Shown in pieces: positions 17,011 to 26,403 of a stretch of DNA of 64,000 nucleotides (position 1 is its first letter; each line of letters begins with the position of its first letter). A program made the position numbers and the translations under genes. The notes beneath the pieces are model-generated. The model saw nothing but the letters and a program-made list of their open reading frames with translations. It was not told the origin of the DNA and ran no database searches. The stretch is from Sorangium cellulosum So0157-2 (GTDB lineage: Bacteria > Myxococcota_A > Polyangia > Polyangiales > Polyangiaceae): assembly GCF_000418325.1 (NCBI RefSeq), contig NC_021658.1:4699501-4763500 (forward strand). The letters are read 5' to 3'.

Positions 17011-18396
17011 ATGGCACAGACGTCTCCCGAAATCCTCGCCGTGACCCCACCGATCCGCGCCCGCGAGGCCGGGCGCGAGGTCGTCGACAGCGGCACGCTC
17101 TGGAAGGTCATCTTCGCGTCCGCCGGCGGCACAATGATCGAGTGGTACGACTTCTACATCTTCGGGAGTCTGGCCGCGATCATCTCCACGCATTTTTTCC
17201 CGAAGGACAACCCGACGGCGGGCTTCCTGCTGACGCTGGGCACGTTCGCCACCGGCTTCGTCGTCCGCCCGTTCGGCGCGCTCGTGTTCGGGCGCATCGG
17301 CGATATCGTCGGCCGGAAGTACGCGTTCCTCGTGACCTTGCTGCTCATGGGCGGCGCGACGTCGCTCATCGGCATCTTGCCGACGTACGAGAGCGCCGGG
17401 CTCGTCGCCCCGCTGGCGCTCGTCCTGATCCGCCTCGTGCAGGGCCTCGCGCTCGGGGGCGAGTACGGCGGCGCGGCGGTGTATGTCGCCGAGCATGCGC
17501 CGGACGAGAAGCGCGGCTTCTACACCTCGTTCATCCAGATCACGGCGACGCTCGGCCTGTTCGTCTCGCTGGCGGTGATCCTCGGCAGCCGCCTCATCGT
17601 CGGCGAGGACGCCTTCAAGGAGTGGGGCTGGCGCGTCCCGTTCCTCCTGTCGGTGCTCCTCGTGGGCGTGTCCTTCTACGTGCGCGTCCGCCTCAAGGAG
17701 TCGCCGATCTTCGCGAAGCTGAAGGCCGAGGGGAAGACGTCGGCCGCGCCCATCAAGGACAGCCTCGGCAACAAGCGCAACTGGAAGGTCATCCTGATCG
17801 CCCTCTTCGGCGCCACGGCCGGCCAGGGCGTGGTCTGGTACACGGGGCAGTTCTATGCGCTCTACTTCCTGCAGAACACGCTGAAGGTCCCGTTCATCAC
17901 GTCCACGATCGTGGTCGCCGCGGCGCTCGCCCTCGGCATGCCGTTCTTCGTGTTCTTCGGCGCGCTCTCGGACCGCATCGGCCGGAAGAAGATCATGATC
18001 GCTGGCAACCTGTGCGGCGCGATCGGGTTCTTCCCGGTGTTCTGGGCGATGAAGCAGAACGCGGACAGCCCGGTCGTGCTCACCCTGCTCGTGTTCGTGC
18101 TCGTGCTCTTCGTCACGATGGTCTACGGCCCGATCGCGGCCTACCTCGTCGAGGCCTTCCCCGCGAAGGTGCGTTACACGTCGCTCTCGATCCCGTACCA
18201 CGTCGGCAACGGCGTGTTCGGCGGGCTGCTCCCGCTCATCGCCTCCTCGGTGACGGTCGCGACCGGCAACATCTACGCGGGCCTCCTCTACCCGATCGGC
18301 GTGGCGCTCATCACCGTGGTGGTCGGCGGGATCTTCCTGAAGGAGCGCAGCGACGTGCGCCTCTGGGACGAGCTCGAGCGCCCGCGCGAGTCCTGA
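17011..18396 (+). CDS. MFS transporter, metabolite:H+ symporter (MHS) family
   Basis: A 461-residue major facilitator with about 12 membrane helices. ATG 17011 follows CGAGGAA. MHS signatures are visible: GGTMIEWYDFYIFGSLA in helix 1, motif A as FGRIGDIVGRKYAF (about 91-104), LVQGLALGGEYGGAAVYVAEHAP, and a second-half SDRIGRKKIMI. The family (ShiA, ProP, KgtP) imports organic acids, osmolytes or shikimate with protons; the substrate is not readable here. It is monocistronic, preceded by the 72-bp repeat array and followed by a long palindromic element. A role in taking up a ligand sensed by the neighbouring symporter-kinase is possible but unproven. Confidence 0.92.
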   Translation: MAQTSPEILAVTPPIRAREAGREVVDSGTLWKVIFASAGGTMIEWYDFYIFGSLAAIISTHFFPKDNPTAGFLLTLGTFATGFVVRPFGALVFGRIGDIVGRKYAFLVTLLLMGGATSLIGILPTYESAGLVAPLALVLIRLVQGLALGGEYGGAAVYVAEHAPDEKRGFYTSFIQITATLGLFVSLAVILGSRLIVGEDAFKEWGWRVPFLLSVLLVGVSFYVRVRLKESPIFAKLKAEGKTSAAPIKDSLGNKRNWKVILIALFGATAGQGVVWYTGQFYALYFLQNTLKVPFITSTIVVAAALALGMPFFVFFGALSDRIGRKKIMIAGNLCGAIGFFPVFWAMKQNADSPVVLTLLVFVLVLFVTMVYGPIAAYLVEAFPAKVRYTSLSIPYHVGNGVFGGLLPLIASSVTVATGNIYAGLLYPIGVALITVVVGGIFLKERSDVRLWDELERPRES

Positions 18397-18436
18397 CGTC
18401 CGCCGAGCTCGGTCGAGCTCGTCTCCGATCTCGTAA

Positions 18437-18518
18437 GAGAATTCGAACCACAGAGGGCACAGAGGAGAGAAAAAATCTCTGTCCTCTGTGCCCTCTGTGT
18501 CTCTGTGGTTCAATTCTC
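18437..18518. repeat. Long imperfect palindrome of the dispersed 'NHRDTEGTE' repeat type
   Basis: AGAGAATTCGAACCACAGAG... is matched on the other arm by ...CTCTGTGGTTCAATTCTCT, with the right arm eight bases longer. Internal short repeats of CACAGAGG/CTCTGTG occur. Read in the minus frame it gives NHRDTEGTED, a peptide I know as a frequent artefact of a dispersed repeat in many bacterial genomes. It sits between two convergent genes and may act as a bidirectional terminator. Confidence 0.85.
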
Positions 18519-18521
18519 TCC

Positions 18522-18560
18522 CCTCACGCATCATTTGTGATCCGATGTCAGGGTGAGAGG
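18522..18560. other. Short convergent gap
   Basis: A short spacer between the palindrome and the HupE-like gene stop; no feature other than the neighbouring repeat. Confidence 0.3.
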
Positions 18561-19559
18561 CTACAAGCTCGCGCCGGTCAGGGTCGCCACGATGCGCTCG
18601 ACCGACCAGTAACCTGCCATTCCCCCCATCGCGTACACCAGGCCGCGCCGCACCGTCGCTGGTTGCACGGGGACCCGCGCGGCCAGGAGGCTCAGCGCGA
18701 GCACCAGCGCGATCACGCCGAGCTGACCGATCTCCACGCCCACGTTGAAGAACAGGAGCGCGGTCGGCACATGCTTTTCCGGCAGTCCGATGTCGAGCAG
18801 CGACGACGCGAACCCGAGCCCGTGAAGCAGCCCGAAGGAGAACGTGACGGCCCACGGGGCCCGGTGGGCGAGCGAGTCGGCCGGCCGCAGGCACTCGCCG
18901 CAGACCAGGACGATCGAGAGCGCGATGGTCGCTTCGACCGGCGGGGCCGGCAACGTCAGCCAGCCGAACACGGCGCAGGCCAGCGTCAGGCTGTGCGCGA
19001 CCGTGAACGCCGTGACGGCGCCGACCAGCTTTCGACCGCCGCGCACGAGGAGCGTGAGCGCAATGACGAAGAGGAGGTGATCGAACCCCGTCAGGATGTG
19101 CTCGACGCCGAGCCGCGTGTAATCGACGACGATCGGCTTCAGCGCGAGGAGCCCGGCGGAAGCGGGGATACCGTAAACCACGAAGCTCGGGTCGCTGCCG
19201 GTGAGCACCCGGAGGAGCCGGCTTCCGCTCCGCCACGCGATCGCCACCATCACGTTGGTCTCGGTACCCTCGAGCCAGGGGAGCTCGATGGTGCCGACAA
19301 GGCCGGCGGGACCGCAGTCGAGAAACTCGCCGTCGAGCTTGCAGGGCGGGGGGAACACGGCGGGCGCCGCGAGCTCGGACTTGAGCGTGGACGAGCTCGC
19401 CTCCCAGCGCACGAGGAACCGCCCCTCGCGCCCTTCCACCTCCGTCAGCGAGAGCGACGCCGAGTTGAGCTCGTGGCCTTTTGCGGGGGCAGGCGCCAGA
19501 AGTACGGTCAAGAGGAGCGGCAGGGACCACGCCAGCCGGAGCAGCCACAGGCGATTCAA
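18561..19559 (-). CDS. HupE/UreJ-family membrane protein
   Basis: The 332-residue protein starts at TTG 19559, which overlaps the stop of the upstream PPIase (TTGA) and has CGAGGAGG six bases before it. A signal peptide (LAWSLPLLLTVLLAPAPAKG) and an extracytoplasmic domain of about 140 residues precede seven predicted membrane helices. HupE-type motifs are GVEHILTGFDHLLFVIALTLLV, FTVAHSLTL and LLHGLGFAS, with conserved His and Asp residues that could carry metal ions. HupE/UreJ proteins are nickel or cobalt permeases; this longer variant, often beside a PPIase from memory, has no proven substrate. The metal role is inferred. Confidence 0.85.
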   Translation of the reverse strand: MNRLWLLRLAWSLPLLLTVLLAPAPAKGHELNSASLSLTEVEGREGRFLVRWEASSSTLKSELAAPAVFPPPCKLDGEFLDCGPAGLVGTIELPWLEGTETNVMVAIAWRSGSRLLRVLTGSDPSFVVYGIPASAGLLALKPIVVDYTRLGVEHILTGFDHLLFVIALTLLVRGGRKLVGAVTAFTVAHSLTLACAVFGWLTLPAPPVEATIALSIVLVCGECLRPADSLAHRAPWAVTFSFGLLHGLGFASSLLDIGLPEKHVPTALLFFNVGVEIGQLGVIALVLALSLLAARVPVQPATVRRGLVYAMGGMAGYWSVERIVATLTGASL

Positions 19560-20374
19560 GGCGCCTCCTCGAATCGGTACCGGGCGACGACGCTCTCGAC
19601 GAAGTCGTCGGCGGCTTGCTTCTTCCTCGCGGCGACCCAGTCGGCGACGAGGGTCGCGCGTATCGCCTCGCGGCTGGGCAGCCCCCCCTCGATCCGGTTG
19701 ACCCGCGCGAGCAGCAGGCTGTCCCCGGTCTCCAGGGGCTGCCACGTCGCGAGCGGCAGGTTGCACATGCTCTCGGAGACCGCGGGCCCGAACTTGGCAG
19801 CGAGCTTGTCGCGGGTGAGGTTGCCGCCCGCGATCGGACGACCGAGCGTCTTCGGGTCTGCGCCGTCGGCCAGCGCACGTCGATACGTCGACCGCTGCGT
19901 CTCTGCCTCTGGGTCGCTCTTGGGAAAAGCCACGACCTCGAAGCTGTACCGGAGCGGCGTTTCGTACTGGCTCCGGTGAGCGGCCAGCCACGCGTCCAGC
20001 TCCGCGTCCGTCGGCTCCCGCGCCGGCGTCTGCTGCGCCGCCCGTGCCCGCAGCTTGTCCGCCAGCACGGTGCGCACCGTCGCATCCTGCCGATCGAGCC
20101 CCTCCCGCAGCGCCTCACGATAGAGCGCCTCGTCCCGCTTCCACCGGTCGAGCGCGGTCTGCAGCTCCGCCTCCGTCGGCGCCCGCCCCGTCTCATCGCG
20201 GAACCGCCGTTCCACGTCCGCCTTCAACCCTCCGCTGACGACGACCACCCTCGGATCGCCGACGATGAGCCGGTGGGCGAGGAACAGCAGCGCGCCGATG
20301 AAGAGGAAATGAACGACCGGCTCGCGGAGCAACCGAGCGAAGCTCCCCATGGGTCTCCCGGTGGTGTCAGACAT
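19556..20374 (-). CDS. Membrane-anchored peptidyl-prolyl isomerase/SurA-like protein
   Basis: A 272-residue protein with an N-terminal anchor helix (about 19-38, EPVVHFLFIGALLFLAHRLIV) and a helical, highly charged chaperone-like region (50-135, with EAELQTALDRWKRDEALYREALREG). A smaller PpiC-like C-terminal part (about 140-250) includes RPIAGGNLTRDKLAAKFG and SLLLARVNRIEGGLPS. It matches the parvulin-type periplasmic folding factors usually annotated next to HupE/UreJ proteins. The full parvulin active-site set is not clear, so it may be mainly a chaperone. It is coupled to the HupE gene by a 4-base overlap, suggesting it helps that protein's periplasmic domain or partner. Confidence 0.75.
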   Translation of the reverse strand: MSDTTGRPMGSFARLLREPVVHFLFIGALLFLAHRLIVGDPRVVVVSGGLKADVERRFRDETGRAPTEAELQTALDRWKRDEALYREALREGLDRQDATVRTVLADKLRARAAQQTPAREPTDAELDAWLAAHRSQYETPLRYSFEVVAFPKSDPEAETQRSTYRRALADGADPKTLGRPIAGGNLTRDKLAAKFGPAVSESMCNLPLATWQPLETGDSLLLARVNRIEGGLPSREAIRATLVADWVAARKKQAADDFVESVVARYRFEEAP

Positions 20375-20559
20375 GGTACCTAGGGTTCGAAGGGGCCGAA
20401 TTCACACCGGGGCGCGCGGGCGCCGCGCTCCAACGCCACGGGCGCGGTCGCCGCTCGCTGGCCACGGCTGCGCGTGGCCGCCATCCTGGCATGAACGGGT
20501 GGGGGGCGGCTACGCCCGAAGCCGCGCCGGTGACGGCGCGGGGCTCCGGGCGGCTCGCT

Positions 20560-21801
20560 TCACGGCGACAGCGTGAGGGACTTCGGGTCGAGCGCCACCT
20601 CGTAGAACCCGTGCGGATTCCAGGGAAGCGCGGCGCCGTTCTGCTTGAGCGTGCCGCCGGTGACCGTCACGCGCACGTACTTGCCCGGCGGGAAGTTCGC
20701 GGGGAGCTGCCACGTCACGGTCGTCTCGCCGCCGGACTGGTTGCTGTCGCCGTCGGTGACCGCCTTCTGGCCGAGCCAGTAGGCGCCGACGTCCTCCATG
20801 GTGCCGATCCACACGTCGCCGAAATCCTTGACGTGCTTGACGTGCTCGAGGAAGGCGTTGAGCGGGATGGGCTGATAGGCGCCGTCGCTGCCGCCGGTGA
20901 AGCCGTGGATGCAGAAGGTGCGCCACTTCTTCTGGGACCGCGCGCTCGAGACCTCCGCGTCCATCTGCGCCGTGCTGGCGTTCTGCGGGGGAATGTAGGT
21001 CGGCAGCCTGAACGGATTGGTATTGTCGTTCGGGCCGATCAGGGCGTTGGACACGCCGCGGTTGATGAGGAAGCGCGACTGGGCGACGGTCACATACGCT
21101 TCCGAGCCATTCGGCGCCGCCATCGTATACGGCGTGACGCCCCACTTGTCCTTGATGAACTTCGTCGCGATGTCCGTATCGGAGCCGGTGTCGTTGCTGT
21201 CGTGGCGATTCGTGTGGTTGCCGAGCTCATGGCCGTCCATGAGCGCCTGCGTCCACACCGGATTGTTCGCTTCGCTCTTGCCCGTCCAGACGTAGAAGGT
21301 GAACGGCACGCCGAGCGCCTTCAGCGCGTCGTAGTTCTGGATCTGGGTCTGGTTCACGTCGTCGAAGGAGTACGTCACGGCGCCCGCGAAGCCGGCCCAA
21401 TCGATGACCTTGAGCCCGCCGGCGGCGCCGGACGGCTTCGCCACGTTGTCGGGCCCGGGGGGCGCCGGAAGGCCGGAATCGATCGGCGGCGCTTCTCCGC
21501 CCGAGCCTCCGTCACCCGATCCGCCCTCGCCGCCGGCGCCACCGGTGCCGGCGGTGGTGCTGGTGCTGGTGCTCGCGTCGCCGCCGGTGCCTCCGGTCGA
21601 CGCCGACGTCGTGCCGCCCGGACCGCCGGAGGTGACGCTCCCCGTCGTGCCGCTGGTCGTCGTCGTCGCCGCCTGGCCACCGTCGCCGCCGGAGCCACCG
21701 TCGCCGTCATCGCCGCAGCCGCCGATGTGCAGCGCTCCCAACAGGAGCAGCGCACCGAGCACGGGTGACGATGAAAAATTCCCGAAAGGTTGTTTCAACA
21801 T
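20560..21801 (-). CDS. NodB-type polysaccharide deacetylase lipoprotein
   Basis: A 413-residue lipoprotein (signal with LGALHIGGC). A Gly/Ser/Thr/Asp-rich linker spans about 30-110 (repeated GGxGG and TSTSTT). A NodB carbohydrate esterase-4 domain follows: VTYSFDD (motif 1, catalytic base and metal Asp, about 142-148) and HELGNHTNRHD (motif 2, metal-binding H-x3-H). A C-terminal beta-rich region (TTVTWQLPANFPPGKYVRVTVTGG) follows. CE4 enzymes remove acetyl groups from chitin, peptidoglycan or xylan. The anchoring linker suggests surface display, with action on prey or plant polymers. It is a separate unit from the HupE pair; the start at ATG 21801 has only a weak ribosome-binding site. Confidence 0.88.
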   Translation of the reverse strand: MLKQPFGNFSSSPVLGALLLLGALHIGGCGDDGDGGSGGDGGQAATTTTSGTTGSVTSGGPGGTTSASTGGTGGDASTSTSTTAGTGGAGGEGGSGDGGSGGEAPPIDSGLPAPPGPDNVAKPSGAAGGLKVIDWAGFAGAVTYSFDDVNQTQIQNYDALKALGVPFTFYVWTGKSEANNPVWTQALMDGHELGNHTNRHDSNDTGSDTDIATKFIKDKWGVTPYTMAAPNGSEAYVTVAQSRFLINRGVSNALIGPNDNTNPFRLPTYIPPQNASTAQMDAEVSSARSQKKWRTFCIHGFTGGSDGAYQPIPLNAFLEHVKHVKDFGDVWIGTMEDVGAYWLGQKAVTDGDSNQSGGETTVTWQLPANFPPGKYVRVTVTGGTLKQNGAALPWNPHGFYEVALDPKSLTLSP

Positions 21802-22223
21802 AGGTTAACCGCAAAGATTCCCGCAAGGCGCTCGGATGATCACGACGCACGCGGATCGACGCTGCGCATGAACCGCTTGCAGTTGACAGGAAGGAACCGG
21901 GGTCGCGTCGACGGAGCGCGCCGTCGACTTTCCTCCTCGCGGCACGGCGATGGCCCGAGCATCCCGAGCTTCGCCTCGACCTCGCGTGCAGCGCCGTGCT
22001 CGATCTCGCGATCTAGCGACCTCGTTCGTCGTACTGCTCTTGTCGCATTGTCGTCGCCCGAGGTCAAGAGGCGGGCGGCGCACGCGATGTCGCCGTGGCG
22101 CGGGCAGGAGCGGCCGCGCCGGGCCGGAGGGCGAGCCTCCTCGGCCGCCGGACGCGGCGCGGCGCGCGGACAGGGCAGCTCGCGGCGGCGCGAGCGCCGC
22201 GGCGCCGCGAGGGCCTCCGCCCA
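21802..22223. other. Intergenic region, no gene seen
   Basis: About 420 bp between two minus-strand genes. It contains GC-rich inverted segments near 22120-22200 (GGCGCGGCGCGCGG and similar), just after the protease stop, which may end transcription, but no T-run is present. Confidence 0.4.
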
Positions 22224-23891
22224 TCAGGGATAGAAGTTGACGGCGACCTTGTTGCTCGCCCCGCTGCCGTTGCGCACGCGGATGTACCCGGGGCCGAGGC
22301 CGCTCGGGACCTGCACGGTGAGGCTCGTCCCGCTGATGGTGGTCGGGCTCACGACGGCGGTGTGCGTGGCGTCCACGAACTCGACCTGTGCGCCGGGCCC
22401 GAAGCCCGAGCCGGTGAGGGTCACCGTCGTGTTCGAGTACATGGTGTCGGCGTTCCCGAAGTCGAGCCAGAGCCCGCCGCGCACGAGCACGCCGGACGAG
22501 AGCATCGGGCTCTCCTGGAGGATCATCTGCTCGTGATCGAAGAAGATGGTCGTCGGGTAGCCGCCGTGCCATCCCATGATCGACTCGCCGGGATAGCTGT
22601 CCGGGTGGTGCAGGCCGAGCGAGTGACCGAGCTCGTGCGCGACGGTGCCCTTCGGCGTGCCATCGAGGCATTGCCACGTGGCGTACCCGCAGTGGATGGC
22701 CAGCGGCTCGCGCACGCCGGAGATGGGCTCGAGCACCCAGTCGCCCACGACGGCGAAGCCGGTGTAGTCGCCATAGAGGTTGGCGCCGGCATAGCCGCCG
22801 CCGCCCTGGGAGAAGACCAGCGTGGACTGCCGCGCCGGGAAGCCGCCGACGGCCTGTGACACCGCGTTCAGCCAGTTCGGGATCTCGATCGGGTCGTTCT
22901 GGCACGCGCTCGACGGCGACGAGCCGCAGCGCATGTTCACGTAGTTCTGGGACGAGCGCACCGCCTGGACCGAGCCCACGAGGTGGAACGAGACGTTCGA
23001 CTGCTGGCGATACCAGCCTTGCAGCTCGGCGAGGGTCGTGTTGATGGCGTCGACGTACTCCTGGTGATACGGCTGGTCGTTCGGATAGACGTAATACGCC
23101 CTCACCGGGTAGACCTCGCCGGCGGCGAGCTGCGCCACCTGCGTGGAGCTCAGGGCCTGCTGGTAGAGGCGGACCTCGTCGATCAGGCCGTCGTAGGCGT
23201 TCCAGGCGGGGTGTCCGCCGATGACGATGGGCCGCGTCGATTGCTGCAGGGTGCCGGACGCGGGCGTCGAGGCGCGGAGCTCGCCGTTCACGTAGAGCCT
23301 GAGCGCCGCGCCGTCGTACACGCCGGCGACGTGGGCCCACGCGTCCGCGACGGCGGGGGTCTCGACGATCACGTGCTGGCCCGCGCCTCCGTTGGGGAAG
23401 GCGACGGAGAAGAAGTACTTGCCTTGGGCGATGCCGAGCAGGAACGAGTCCGCGGCGTACCACTGGTTCACGATGGTGCGGAGCCCCGTCACGCTCCGCG
23501 GGTTGACCCAGGCTGCGGCCGTGATCCGGTCCTGGAAGTGGAGGTAGCTGCGCCCCGCGCTGCTGATCTCCACCTGATCGCCGGCGCCGTTGAAGTCGCC
23601 GGCGGACAGGAACTTTCCCGGGCTGCAGAGGCCGCGGCCGGACATCACCCCGAACGCCCCCCGGCCCGAGTCCTCCCGGACCCGCGCGTTCGTCCCGTCG
23701 GTGCAGGTGTCGAAGCTCCAGTAAGCCGCCGGCGTCGGCAGGCTGGCCCGGTCCGCCACGAGCGCGCCGGACGCGGTGTCCACCGCCTCGCCTTCCGCCT
23801 CGTCCAGAGGGTCGGGCGCGACGCAGCCCGCGAGGCTTGCCAGCAGGGCGACGGCGACCGATAGAGAACCCGTGTGCATGGGAGTTCGCAT
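22224..23891 (-). CDS. LamG-metzincin metalloprotease-IPT/TIG lipoprotein
   Basis: A 555-residue secreted protein. Start ATG 23891 gives a signal with LASLAGC; the open frame extends to 24062 but without coding character. Domains in order: LamG/concanavalin-like lectin (about 55-250; AYWSFD, GLIDEVRLYQQALS), then a zinc protease (about 262-460) with HELGHSLGLHH (419-429; zinc ligands His419, His423 and His429, catalytic Glu420) and a Met-turn-like SIMG (437-440). An IPT/TIG Ig-like domain closes the protein (about 475-555; VTLTGSGFGPGAQVEFVD). This arrangement suggests a sugar-binding, cell-surface or secreted protease used on prey or matrix. It is not obviously in an operon. Confidence 0.9.
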   Translation of the reverse strand: MRTPMHTGSLSVAVALLASLAGCVAPDPLDEAEGEAVDTASGALVADRASLPTPAAYWSFDTCTDGTNARVREDSGRGAFGVMSGRGLCSPGKFLSAGDFNGAGDQVEISSAGRSYLHFQDRITAAAWVNPRSVTGLRTIVNQWYAADSFLLGIAQGKYFFSVAFPNGGAGQHVIVETPAVADAWAHVAGVYDGAALRLYVNGELRASTPASGTLQQSTRPIVIGGHPAWNAYDGLIDEVRLYQQALSSTQVAQLAAGEVYPVRAYYVYPNDQPYHQEYVDAINTTLAELQGWYRQQSNVSFHLVGSVQAVRSSQNYVNMRCGSSPSSACQNDPIEIPNWLNAVSQAVGGFPARQSTLVFSQGGGGYAGANLYGDYTGFAVVGDWVLEPISGVREPLAIHCGYATWQCLDGTPKGTVAHELGHSLGLHHPDSYPGESIMGWHGGYPTTIFFDHEQMILQESPMLSSGVLVRGGLWLDFGNADTMYSNTTVTLTGSGFGPGAQVEFVDATHTAVVSPTTISGTSLTVQVPSGLGPGYIRVRNGSGASNKVAVNFYP

Positions 23892-24155
23892 GGAAATGAG
23901 TGCCTTTCTTGCCTGGCGCGCGCCCACGCGAGCGTGCTTTGCCGGTGGGCGAGCCGCGCGGTCAGCGCCGTGGAACGAGGCAGGGCCCCGGGGAGATTCG
24001 CCCCGAGCGATCCGCCTGCCTGTTCCTTCGCCGCGCCCTCGGGGCGTCTGACATGACGGCAAGAAAACGACGCGCCGGCGGGCTGCGCGCGGCAGCCGCC
24101 GGCGAGCGCCCCATCGCGTGGGGCTGCGTGGCCCGAGCGTCGAGCGCGGCCTTCG

Positions 24156-26147
24156 CTAGAGGCTCAAGACCGCTCGCAACGCGCGCACCGCGTCCACGAA
24201 GCCGAAGCCCGTCTCGAAGTCGAAGCCGCGCGCTCCTTCGACCGGTACTGGGCCGATCTCGCCGCCGAGGTCCCGCAGCCGCATGTCCTCCGCGGTGAGC
24301 CTCAGCACCAGATAGACGAGCGACGGAGGGAGCCTGTGTGCGCCGAGGATGCTCGTGCCGGCCGCGACGTCGCGCGCGCGTGCGTCGAGCATCAGGGCGG
24401 CCACGGCAGCGACGTGCGGTGCCGACGCCGACGTGCCGAAGAAGTTCGGAAACTGGTCGGGCTCGGTGCTGCCGGGGATCTCCACCGTGATGGGGGCGAA
24501 GAAGAACGTCGTGTTTCCGCCGTCCGGTCCGGTCACGCCGGGCTTCAGCCGCACGTCTGGGATCGGGAGGCGCCGGCCGCGATCGTCGAACAAGATCGGC
24601 GTGCCGCCGACGGAGGAGAAGGATTCCAGGCATGCGGGCACGCACGCCGGGGTGAGCGGGCCCCACTCCTCGGTCTGGAACCACGCCGCGGCGCCGACCG
24701 CCTCGGCGCCGGCGGCGTTCATATGACCGTACATCGTGGAGCTCCGCGTGTCGAACTCGTCGACGCTGAACGTGCCCTCGATATTGAACCACACGTATTT
24801 CATGAGATCGGGCTTCGGGCCCGCGATCAGCTCGATGCCGATCTTGAAGACCATGTCCTCGTCGGATCCGTTGACGAGCACGGGGACCTCGACCGCGTCG
24901 CCGCCGAGGTTGTTCGCGATGCCTGGGATCTGGCAGACGAGCTGCGTGGGGGCCGTCGTGCACCGCTCCACGGGCTCGCCGTTCTCGTGGTAGAAGATGA
25001 GATCCACGTCGCTCCGCGAACCGCGCCTGCCGTTGGCCGAGAGCGACGGTTGGTCCCAGTTGAACGCCAGCTGCGTGATCGAGCGCGCGCCCGCCGAGAC
25101 GCGCTGCAGGTCGTCGACGCGCGGGCCCGGGTCGAAGTCGTGGCGTCGCCCCCCGGAGTCACCGGCGCGACCGGAGTCGCGGAACCTCGACTGGTACGAC
25201 TGGCGCGCCAGATTGCCGGCGGCCGAGAAGTACGCGACGCCGCGCTTGAACACCTCGTCCACCGCGTCAGCGACCACGCCGTCCTCGAACATCGGCTCGG
25301 CGAAATAGATGATGTCGTCGACGATGATCTTCGCGCCATTGTCGGCGAGCTCGATGATCCCGGCGGCGAAGTCCTCCTGGCTGAAGAGCGCCGTGTGGAA
25401 GGACAGGCTCGCTCCCGGCGCGACGTCGTGGATGATCTGCATCATGGCGCGGCCTTCGTCGATGCAGTCGGGGAACGTCGTCCGGTCCACATCCTGCAGG
25501 ACGACGGTATCCCGAGGCAGGTCGTCGTTGCGGATGTCTTGAGCGGCGTCGGTGAACATCTGGCCGGGGAGGAGCGGCTCACCCCGGCAATCGAAGCTGT
25601 CCGACAGCACACCTACGCGGACCCCTCGGCCGTCGACGCCGAACCGCGCGCGCGCGACGTCGCTCCGCAGCGAGCGATCGCCTTGCGTCGTGACCAGACC
25701 TGCCTGCGTCGTCGCCATCGTGGGCGTCATGTACCTGAGGTCGCTCATGGCCGCGATGGCGCCGAGGCGCGCGATCGGGACGCGGCCCGACACGGACTCG
25801 TCATGGACCCTCGCGTCGAGCATGCCCTCGCGGGCGAGCTGCGCCGCGAGCGCCGCGCCGTCGTCGCCGTACGCGCTGACGGCGACGTAGCCGTCGTGCA
25901 CGCGGAGCGTCGGGAACTTCCGGTCGAACGCGGCTTCGTCGGCCGACGGATGCGCCTCCGCGGCCCGCTGCAGCGCGCGCAGATGAGGCCCGAGCTTCGC
26001 GCCCGGCCCAGACATCAGGTCGCGCTTCTGCTCATGCAGCGCCTGCGCGGTCTGCTCAAGATCCGTCTCCTCCTCCCAGCTGGGCTCGCCCACGCACCCT
26101 ATCAGCACCATCGAGAGCGCACACGCAGAGATCCCCCAGAGCTTCAT
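24156..26147 (-). CDS. Subtilisin-like (S8) lipoprotein protease with Glu at the catalytic His position
   Basis: A 663-residue protein with a lipoprotein signal (SMVLIGC) and a propeptide-like N-terminus to about 155. The S8 domain shows the Asp box GVRVGVLSDSFD (Asp183), the oxyanion Asn in SAAGN (about 312) and the Ser box GTSASAPHVAAVAALML (Ser573). Where the H-G-T box of subtilases is expected it has DEGRAMMQIIHDVAPGA, so Glu231 replaces His. Sedolisins use Ser-Glu-Asp, so this may be an active variant, or the triad may be defective. A long insert (about 320-530) separates the Asn and Ser boxes. The start at 26147 is preceded by a GGGGG-rich purine stretch. It is monocistronic. Confidence 0.87.
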   Translation of the reverse strand: MKLWGISACALSMVLIGCVGEPSWEEETDLEQTAQALHEQKRDLMSGPGAKLGPHLRALQRAAEAHPSADEAAFDRKFPTLRVHDGYVAVSAYGDDGAALAAQLAREGMLDARVHDESVSGRVPIARLGAIAAMSDLRYMTPTMATTQAGLVTTQGDRSLRSDVARARFGVDGRGVRVGVLSDSFDCRGEPLLPGQMFTDAAQDIRNDDLPRDTVVLQDVDRTTFPDCIDEGRAMMQIIHDVAPGASLSFHTALFSQEDFAAGIIELADNGAKIIVDDIIYFAEPMFEDGVVADAVDEVFKRGVAYFSAAGNLARQSYQSRFRDSGRAGDSGGRRHDFDPGPRVDDLQRVSAGARSITQLAFNWDQPSLSANGRRGSRSDVDLIFYHENGEPVERCTTAPTQLVCQIPGIANNLGGDAVEVPVLVNGSDEDMVFKIGIELIAGPKPDLMKYVWFNIEGTFSVDEFDTRSSTMYGHMNAAGAEAVGAAAWFQTEEWGPLTPACVPACLESFSSVGGTPILFDDRGRRLPIPDVRLKPGVTGPDGGNTTFFFAPITVEIPGSTEPDQFPNFFGTSASAPHVAAVAALMLDARARDVAAGTSILGAHRLPPSLVYLVLRLTAEDMRLRDLGGEIGPVPVEGARGFDFETGFGFVDAVRALRAVLSL

Positions 26148-26235
26148 CTCGATCCCCCCGCGAGCGGGTCGACGCGCGGCTGCGATCGACGAGGCTCGCT
26201 TCAGTTCAAGGAATGACGTTCATCCAGGGCGTCCT

Positions 26236-26268
26236 GGCTATGTCATCACGGCGATGACAGCCTTTTTT
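26236..26268 (+). terminator. Orphan terminator-like hairpin on the plus strand
   Basis: TGTCATC (26241-26247) pairs with GATGACA (26253-26259), extended by GGC/GCC with a TA bulge, and is followed by TTTTTT (26263-26268). No plus-strand gene precedes it, so it may stop antisense transcription or end a short RNA. Confidence 0.45.
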
Positions 26269-26403
26269 CCTTATGATTTCGGTCCATCATCCCACCGCCT
26301 CCCCCCTGCGCAACGCGTTTTCGCCGTTGTCCAGGGGCGGCGCGACCGGCACGGAATCGGCTGTTCCTCTCAGCGCTCCCTCTACCGCGCTCGTGTCGCG
26401 TCT

